Of a DNA stretch of 64,000 nt, positions 38,619-48,000 are shown one piece after another. The notes below the pieces were generated by a model, which saw only the letters and a program-made list of their open reading frames with translations, searched no databases and had not been told where the DNA came from. How positions within the stretch are numbered: position 1 is the stretch's first letter; the number at the start of each line of letters is the position of its first letter. Position numbers and translations under genes: made by a program. Source of the DNA: Takakia lepidozioides. Lineage: Eukaryota; Streptophyta; Takakiopsida; Takakiales; Takakiaceae. The DNA lies in assembly GCA_030704615.1 (NCBI GenBank), contig CM060731.1:35152001-35216000 (forward strand), written 5' to 3'.

Positions 38619-38664
<46 letters not shown>
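38619..38664 (+). repeat. Poly-G tract, 46 bases
   Basis: An uninterrupted run of 46 G residues separates the first methyltransferase-like copy from the second. Such a run may be real, or may mark an assembly or dark-cycle sequencing artefact. Confidence 0.95.
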
Positions 38665-38667
<3 letters not shown>

Positions 38668-38790
38668 GGAATTAGGGCCTGAACACGTGGATGCTTGCTG
38701 ACGTGGCGTGAGCCAAGCTAGGCTCACAGGCTCACAGGCTCACGCACAAGCATTCCCCTTGGGAATTGCATTGGGTTTGCGAGTTCGCAG

Positions 38791-39100
38791 GTACACAAAA
38801 TATGTGTTCATGGAGGGAAAACACTTGAGCGGTGTCCCTGATTATCTCGACATGTGGTCGGATCCTGCCAATGACCCAACCATGTACACAGCTGGGATTT
38901 TGAAGGACTGGAGTCTTGCCCATTTCGGGGACTATGGATGATACCTTGACTGCCCTTTTGAGCACACAATGTTTCAAAAACAGCAAATGAAACATATGAA
39001 CAACCATGCGGAAATGTTGGCGCCTCTCGACGATGACGAGTATCAAAGAAAAATAGCTGTATTGGCTGCGAAGGAGCATAGACTTCTTCATTTGTCTTTT
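38791..39100 (+). pseudogene. Second, partial copy of the methyltransferase-like gene's N-terminal module
   Basis: After an AG at 38789-38790, the sequence encodes a diverged version of exon 2 of the gene at 36140. Shared blocks include Gly-Lys-x-Leu-Ser, Pro-Asp, Asp-Pro/Asn-x-Asn-Asp-x-Thr-Met-Tyr-Thr-Ala-Gly-Ile, Asp-Trp-Ser-x-Ala-His-Phe, and Ile-Ala-x-Leu-Ala-Ala-Lys-Glu. A TGA at 38939-38941 replaces the Trp codon of the first copy, with the matching frame continuing beyond it. No methyltransferase-like exons follow, so it is a truncated pseudogene. Confidence 0.75.
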
Positions 39101-40400
39101 GGTGACATGTTAGCCCACATGATTGATTTTATTATCAATATCAATTTTTCTGGATCTCCATTGTAGGAAAGGCAGCTGTGGGTCTTCAATAGCCTCCATG
39201 ATGTGGAATGATTCCGTATTCGACAGCCCCCTGCCCAGTTTTTTGCTTCTTATGTATGCAGAAGAAATGACACTTCGCACATGCATGGTTCCCATGGTTC
39301 AACATGACTGGCATGACATGGGAATTGTCAAGACAATGAGGGGAAACCATGTTGTAATAAACTGGTAAGCTTGGTCCATTCGAACGTTTGTTAGAGGATA
39401 AGGCATGCCAGGGGTTGGGGGAAGGTGTTATTTTCCTATTATATATTCTTCCATCTCGAATTACTGTGTATCTCTGCAGTGTCGCTATGTACTGCAGGAA
39501 TCTTTTGAATGTAATCCCAACTCTCATTGTTATTTGGGAAGGGAGCAAGGTCTTTCCCGTGGCAGCCTCTATGGCACTCACGTTGTGAAGTTATTTTGTC
39601 ATCATTATAATTATAATAGTGAAACTTACAATTCTAATTGCACAATGTTGTGGAATGGATGCCACAGTTGTAGGCTTATTTCCCATTTCGGGTGTTTGAT
39701 GGTAGTCTTCATTGTATTCATCCAACGATTGCCTGGATTAATCCCACGGTCATAGGACCCTCCTCGGATATAGGCGCCGTATGTTTTGCTGACGTGGCGG
39801 ACGACGACGCAAAGCCATGTCAGCATTTGTCGCCATGTCAACCTGCTGACATCACGCTCACGCCATGTCAGCGTTGGTGCACGCTCACGCCACGTCACTC
39901 CTGCGTTAGCGTACGCTCACGCCGCTGCGTCGTTGCATTTTCAGGCGCACCCAAGAATTCAAGATTGTTTGCATATTGGTGTGTCTTGTAGAACAGTCCC
40001 AACACCTTCTTCCCTCCTCGCTCTCCCTGTCCATACAATCCAGATGCAGCCCCCGCTACCCCAAATTATTAAAACTCTGCTAGCTACAGAAATATTGTAA
40101 TCCTTCGACTACAGCCAGTCCCCATTTTGAAAGAAAAAAAGGTTGTGTAGCATCCACCATGTAAGATCTCCTTCTGAGATCGGTGTGCGAAATCCCTCTG
40201 TGCTCAAGCATGCGGAGACATCATCGTCTCGTCCCAGCGCGGCAAGACACCTCGGGCATTTCGGGCAGGTTTCAAAAAACTTGACGACGATGATGAGGCT
40301 GACGACGACGATCTGGCGTGACGACGATGACGTGGTTACAATGACATGGCGACTATCACGTGGTACTATGGCACCCTATTCCTGCTCTACGCTAAACTAA
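39101..40400. other. Non-coding; GC-rich CCATGTCAGC/GACGACG segments
   Basis: 39785-39930 repeats variants of 'gctgacgtgg' and 'cacgccatgtcagc'. 40260-40395 is rich in 'gacgacgat' and ends in the 24-base block shared with 7967-7990. The 'gctgacgtggcg' word also occurs at 38698. These may be ends of a DNA transposon, but no coding part is present. Confidence 0.4.
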
Positions 40401-42020
40401 GTTAAGATAACAATGGCCCTCATTGAGGGGTGGGGGCACCGTAAAAAAGCAAGAGGTGATTTGTTGTTGTCGAGTAGTGTCACAATGTCCGCCATAGCCG
40501 GTTCTTCGAGCTTCTGGGGTTGCAGATGAGCGTGGAGGCACTCTCTCACGGCGCAGCATGATTGAGCATAGTTGGATCATGATGATGCGTGTGCGGCTCC
40601 CAGATTCTCCAGTTGCCTGTGGAGGTAAGTTGGTCGGTGTTCCAGAAGCATTTGCGAAGATTGAGAACGAGACAGCGAGAGGGAGTTGAAGTAGGGACTG
40701 GTGAATTAGCGATAGAGATTGAGCGTGGAAAGATCAGGGCTCAAGAATTGTTATGTTTGCTTCTTGTACTTCAATGTTTTTCGTGCCGCCTTATAGAGCT
40801 CAATGCAGATGTTTAATTTCTCAGTCTTTTATCAAAATAAAGACACATGCGCTTTTCTTATACTAGTGGTTGGATTAAGTCTTCGGACTGTGGAATTGGC
40901 CGCATACGGACTTCCACTCCCAGTCTCCTCTGCTTTCTACCTATTTATGTATTTGGTAATGTACGTGAGAGGAGTGTCGTTTTTGCTGCTTTGAAGATAA
41001 GACTGTAGAAAACTGAACTAAGCCGAAGCGTCGTCTGTAGTCCGGAGAGGTGGAAGAACTATACAGGCGGGCAGGGGGTTTCAGGAAGTTACTTATGGTT
41101 TCCCCTCTTGCAGGTGCTCTAATATTCCCAATGGCAGCTGAATGGACCGAGCTCGTCACATTGTAGACAAATAATATAAGGGGACATTATGAGATGCTTT
41201 GGGAGGCTGAAGGCAAAATGGTTTCCAGGTAAATTTGGCACACACGGAAGAGTTATTCATAATTCATGAAAGGTTGTCAATGCAGAAGGAATTAGGCTTA
41301 TTCTTATCAGCGAGATAAACCAAACAAGTGAATCCAAAGACCATGCCATTTTATGAGAGGAAAGGACCTTGAAACGTGTAGAATTGGTAACTAATTTTAG
41401 GGTCTAGGAGCTTTTGATCAGATGTCAAATATCTAATGCAACACGTTTGTGAAGGATGTAATGAAAGGCATGGTCACAAACCCATTGAGCAAATAATCTG
41501 GTGAAGTTTTATTGTGTATTGCTTGTATGAAGGGCTACAAAAGGGAGTATAACTCGGTAGCTATATTTGGTTTCTGAGCCTGAATGAAACAGGTGGGCAC
41601 TTGGGAGCAAGTGTAAACAGATTCTGAAGAGTTCAAACACTAGGCATATCACAAGTGCCAGAGTAAAATACTGCGTTTCTACCCTGTCGTATATATTAGG
41701 TGGTATATCTTGGGGTAAATACTGGAACTCTCCTTTTCTTTAGGTGCTGGGGACTCAGGTGAGCTGCTCTGTTGTAAAAGCTTACAAAGACTGACACTGG
41801 TCATGAGGGGGGTATGTTGACAGGGAATCAACCAAGATATGGTCATTTTGTGCCTTCAAGTTGCAATTGATTGCAACTCAGTCACAACCACAAAGAACCA
41901 AGCAAATGTCCTAGAGCAGGATCCAATCTTGGTGTCAATTCTGAGTACAAAGAATTACATGGAGAAGGTGTAGATTGATAAAGAGAAGCGAAGGAAGAAG
42001 GGTGCATTTGCTGCTCAAAT
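40401..42020. other. No recognisable gene; upstream region of the SDIR1-like gene
   Basis: No domain is recognised. The part next to 42021 is the presumed promoter and 5' UTR of the SDIR1-like gene. I could not place a transcription start. Confidence 0.35.
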
Positions 42021-45000
42021 ATGAGTTTTGTGTTTCGAGGATCGAGGGGTGACTTGGAGAGTGGGCTTCAAAGCTTTATACCTGAGCGGCGGTCTGTGGT
42101 ATGATTCTGTGCCCAGTGCTTGAGAACATCCCAGAACATTGTCATGTGAGTTCTTTTGTGTATGAATGAAGAGAATGCTTTCTACTTGTCAGTTGTTTTG
42201 AAGTGGGCCAACCTTAGGTTCTCAAGTACAGATGACCTTTGACAGGCAGTTTAGGAGGAATGAAACTAGAGACAAGTAGACATTTTTAAGTATCTATCTC
42301 CCTGTGTGTATCATATTTTGGTTCTGTCTTTGTGACTGCACAATTGCCTCCTTCATCGAAGACCATGTATCTGCATGTTTTCATTATGTTCAGGGGTTGG
42401 GTGAAAGGCCCATCAACAATTTTGCAATCAGGGTAGGTTACAGCGGTGACAAGTAGTGCTTACCATCCTCACTTTGTGGCACATTCAGAAGCAAGGTGTG
42501 TCAGCCTTCTGCTCTTAGCATTTGTTGCTGCACAGTAATCGAGTGGGATGTGATTGTGTCTAATCACTGTTGGTAATAATGGTGGGCAGAGATTCCATGG
42601 CAGTGTCCGCTCTGTGAATGCCAACCCAATGGCTTTTTTGGTCACAGGTGTGCAGAGCATACATCCTCCACACTCATTACATCCATTCTGCAATGCTCAG
42701 TACATGATGTGTGTCAAAGTCAGCTTGACTTGCTGGCACATGGTCATCCTTGGGGATAGGCCTGCCAACATCAAACTTGACTTAGTGATGTTATCTGAGA
42801 GGTTTAGAAAAGTCATTCCTTCGCCTAATTCTATGGGATGCAAATTGGATTGTGTGCAGTGCTGCTATTATTTATGATTCTTAACTCACATCAAATGTCA
42901 CCCAACGTTCTGGTGTGTCTTTCTGCTTGCGGTACACTTTCAATACAGCTTATATGTGCACAATGACTGTGACTGGATGTCTTTAGGGGTTAGCTAGAAA
43001 TACTGTACAACTCTATCTTTTGGTAATTACCTCTCCTGTTAAATTGGACCGTGTAGTTACCAAGTTGGAATGAGGAACTGTGGTTGAGATGGGCCCAGTC
43101 AGTCGTGTGTGGTGCTCTAGATAGTTGCTATTCTTATCAAAATAGCTGCTGAAAGTGAGATTTTTGGATAGAGCAAAAGTCAATAAAAGTCGTTGGAAAA
43201 GGAGTAGGAAACACCTCAGGAAACTGAGCAGAAAATTGAGTACATAACCGAGTCAATGTTAATCTACCTTCGTACTGGTTGCAGCTCTGGCTGGGAATGG
43301 GAGTGTTCCTGACAGCAACAACATTCCGCATGTACGCTATGTGTCAGCAGCTCCAAGCTCAGGCACATGCTGCTGCTGCTGCAGCCGCCTCTGCGGGGGG
43401 CCTAGTGGGCCATTCAGAACTGCGGCTACGCATGGCCCCTTCTCTTTCCTTTGCCACCAGAGCTCGGCTTCAAGGCCTTCGTCTGCAGCTTGCTCTACTT
43501 GACCGCGAGTTTGATGAACTTGGTCTGAATCTTGTTTTTGCCCATGTCTCTATTCGATGCCTGCATGATTGGTCCTTGATTGCCTGTTTGTTCTTGTGCT
43601 CCCATCTGTCCTGAAGCTTCTCTTTCTGGCTAATTATCTGGCCATCTTCATTCTATTCACCTGCTCTGGTTGTAAGCTGACTGGTGATAGTGGTGCAGAT
43701 TATGATGCATTGAGGGCACTCGATGCCGATAATCCACCCGGGGTGGCATCCATGAGTGATGCAGAGATCAATAGGCTGCCAGTTCATAAGTACAAGGTGG
43801 CACGGCAATTACCTTCTTCACATCCTCAATTGAGGTAAGTCTTAATGAGTTCAGAGATATATGAGTTTCTGCAAGTGGTTTGGTTCTAAGCCAGTTTGGT
43901 TCTCTACACCAAACATGATTGTGAAACTGGTCTGTCTCATTTTGCTGTTCTTTGCTCATGTTGCCGCTGTCTTTGGCTGTTTTACTTTGCAGTGAAGGAG
44001 TACCGCCTCCACCTTCACAAGCTTCCAGTGCAGCCCCTAATGATGTATGCTCGGTCAGTCTTCCCCTCGATCTCTCTGGCTCTCTCTCCCTGGCTCTTGC
44101 TCAGATCAGGGGAGCACTTCCTGGTGGTTGCAACATAGAATTTTGAGCAAACCTTGCAGAATGCAACTACCACATCCTACTATGCACCTTCCGGCCAATC
44201 TGTCCCTCTCTCTCGACAGTTAAGACTGCAGGAGTCCATTTGAAAATCCTATTCCGCTACTCTTACCTCCTCTTTCCTGATCTTGCCTGGAGGTTCCTTG
44301 CAACTGGCTTTTAGTACATTGTACCAGACCAAAATACCATCTGTCCTGGACTATTTCGGCTAGGTCAAACAAGTTTCAGTGGACTAGGATACTGACATAT
44401 GTCTATGAACATTCCATGATGAATAGTCATCTTACTGAGAGTGGGTGCTAAGGTTCATAGCTTTTTTAATCTACATCAATGCCCATCAACAAATTATTGA
44501 GCGTAAAACACAGTTGCGAGAGCTAGAACAAAGATTATGAGTTGACTTCTGGTACGTGGTTATCTTTGAATGTGCAGAAGAAGAGCGATGAGGGCAGCAA
44601 GCCAAGGTCCGATGAGGAGCTTACATGCAGTGTTTGCCTGGAGCAAGTCCTAGACGGTGAACTAGTCCGCAGCCTCCCTTGCCTTCACCAGGTGCAAACC
44701 TATGTCTCTCTCTCTCTCTTTTTGCTCCTCTCCCTGTCCTCTAGGAAGCCTATTGCCATTGGGTGGACTTGATACGGGAGTACATTAATGTCTCTGTGAC
44801 TAAATGCTGGCCTTGTGACCTCGTGTCCTTGTTTGTTTCGACCTGAAGCGCTTTGCTCCAGGTAAGGTAGTGCATTGGATTTAGTTGGAAAGCTTGGGGC
44901 CTTTCCCTCTTTAGAATATGCCTACACCGGCCATTCCCTGCAACTCCCTGGAGTGTGATCTCTGAATGGTAACAAGCGGGCCCCGACCGCTTGGGGGCAG

Positions 45001-48000
45001 CCCCTCCGCCCAAATTGGGCAGTCGTATGCTCTGTATAGCATACTCGGCACTTGGGCTCGGGTTGGTTCCTGTGCTTAAACTTATAGCCTGCGAGATCAA
45101 TCAAAATTTTAGCTCCTATCGACTTCAACACCCCCCAGGGTGATTCCTGGGAATTGGTTACTTATGCCAAATCTAGGGCTTCATGTGTAGTTTTTGGGGT
45201 GAATCCCAGGATGGACGATGTGTCCTTTAAAACTACATGCTCTAGCTTAGGCTTGGATTTCATGGCTAATTGTTCCATCTCGAGACTTGATAACACGGGT
45301 ACATTGAAGGTTGCAATGACCAAAAGTGCTTCTAATAGAGTCCCACATCAATTCAATCTCAAAGAAGTTCGTCCCTTGACTGGCTGGAGAGCGGTCTTAG
45401 ACATTGGTGATTCAATGGGGCGCTCTAGGAAGACAACTAAGGGCAAGGACTTCAACTTGAGAGTTTCTAATCGGTTTGATGCTCTGAATGAGGTTGAATC
45501 CAAACAGCTAGAAGGACAAGATGCCCCTAAGTGTACAGAACCTGAACGTCCTGAATCTGAAGGATTTGGTACTCTGAATGGTTTACCAATCCTCAAGGTT
45601 TACACAAGACGAAAAAATTCTATACACGGGCTAATTGTCCCCAAGCCGTCAGATGGACAATCTGTCCCTAAGTGTGCAGAGCCTGAACGTCGTGTAACTG
45701 AAGGATTTGGTACTCTAGATGGTTTACCAATCCTCAGTCTACACAAGACGAGCAAAATCTACACACGGGGTAATTGTCCCCAAGCAGTCTGACGGACAAT
45801 ATACCCCTAAGTGTGCGGAGCCTGTGCGTCGTGTAACTGAAGGATTTGGTACCCTGAATGGTTTACCAATTCTCAAAGTTTACACAAGACGAGCAAAATC
45901 TACACATGGGGTAACTGTCCCCCCTTTGCAGAACGGTTGGCCGTTCAGGAGCAATCACAAGCTACCTAGACGACAAACAATTCACATGCAAAGGGCTGGC
46001 TTGCGGCTGGCCACTTTCAACTTCTCAGGGCTTACTAACCAAAGGAAACAACTCGAAGTGGGACAAGTCCTTCGGACTAATGATATTCATATCTGTGCTG
46101 GGCAAGAAACATGGGAAACGTCAGATAAACTGGTTGGAGATGTCAATGGTTATAAATGGGCAGGTAGGATGTGTACTCTCAAGGCAGCCTCTGCCAAACG
46201 CGGTCAAAAAGGGGTTGGATTCTTTGTCCTTGATTTCTTGTTTGATAATTGTGAAATTATCAACAAGGGTTTGAGGTACGAGCATAGTATCTGGCTAAAA
46301 CTGAATCTGAAGGGCGGCATGAGTACGAAGGACCTCTTTGTGGGTTGTGTTTACATGCCCACAGAGGGGACCCTTAGTGCTGACGCAGACAAAGCCTTCG
46401 AAGATGTAAAGCTGGACTGTGCTTCGTTCCTTGCCAAAGGTCAGGTAGTGCTATTGGGTGACTTCAATGCCTGGGTGGGCAAAGGGCTCCATCAGGACGA
46501 TATCATTGGGCCTTTTGGTGAGGACGAGCTGAATTCTAATGGCAGACGGTTAATTAACTGTCTGGAAGAGCTTCAGCTTTTGACCTTGAATAACAGGACA
46601 AGAGGTGACCAAGTGCAGTGGACTCGTGAGAAATCCCAAACTGGGGAACGTTCCATTGTGGACTATATCATAATGGACAAAAATTTGTTTCCCCAGTGTG
46701 CCAATGTGTCGATCGACAGAACTGATATTGGTACCTCTGACCACTTCCTGGTTTGGACTGAGATCAAAAGGTGTTTTCCCAACACCAAGAGATCTGTGAA
46801 ACGTTCGATTCGGAAGTGGCGCATAGAAAAATTATGAGGAGGTCAAGGCTGAGTACGTCCAGGCCTTGCAAGAGGCTCTCCCTCATTTTGTCCAATCGCT
46901 CCAAGAACTTCAGTCTCGCTCTGACAACGCAAGAAATGAAGTCGAAAGAGCAGTGGACTCTTGGGAGAGTTTCGTCTCCTCCGTGGCTGACAAGATCATT
47001 GGGAGGAAACTAATTGTCTGCGGTAGAGCTGTTAATTGGTGGACCAATGAGATCAAACTCAAGATAGCTGAGAGACGAGCCCTCTATAAAGAGTGCTGCA
47101 ATTTGAAAACCAACAGAGAATTGTGGGCGAGGTACTATCAGCTCCGGAAAGATATCAATCAGCTTGTTAGGTCTCAGAAGAAATTATACTGGGATAAGTT
47201 ATACAGTGAAATAAACTCAAACTACCATGGTGGTAATGACAAGAAATTCTGGTTGGCCCTTCAACGTTTGTACAAGCCTAAAAACGGTCAGCAAGTACAA
47301 GCGCTGAAGACTACTAAAGGTGCAGTGGTGACTTCATCGGTTGACATTGTCAAAACCTTTGAAAATCACTACAGTATCCTTGGCAGAACTTCTAGGTCTA
47401 ACAGTGAGGGGAGGGACACAGTTGGAAAAATTGTTCCTATGATTCAAAACAGCCCTGATGAACTGGAGTATATTTCAATGGCTTATAACGCTCCCATTAG
47501 TTCTTCTGAGATTGTGGAAGCAATTGAACATTTAAATGGATATAAAGCTGGTGGACCTGATGGTATTGTCAACGAGCTTATCAAGCACGGTGGCGATCCC
47601 ATGATAGAGGCCCTAGTTCTCCTCTTTAACCTTATCTGGAAGACTGAAATGATCCCCTTTCGCTGGCGACAGGGGGTCATTGTCAGTCTATACAAGAAGG
47701 GTGACAGAGAAGAACCGGGGAACTACCGTGGCATCACGCTCCTCAATGCTGTTGGCAAGACATTCTGCAGAGTTATAAGTACTCGTCTCGAGGTTGATCT
47801 GGAGTCTAGAGGTTGTTTCCACAAAGGCCAAGCTGGCTTTCAGCGAAACAGGGGCTGTGTGGATCATATCTTCACTCTAAACCAGATATTCAGGGAAGGA
47901 AAAAAGAAGGGAAACCCACTTATGTTTTTTTCCTGGATGTCAAAAAGGCTTATGACACAGTGTGGAGAGATGGCCTATGGTTCCGCCTCTGGTCTTGTGG

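Noticed and set aside
38482-38727. Poly-proline protein on the minus strand
   Set aside because: The proline run is only the reverse of the poly-G tract.
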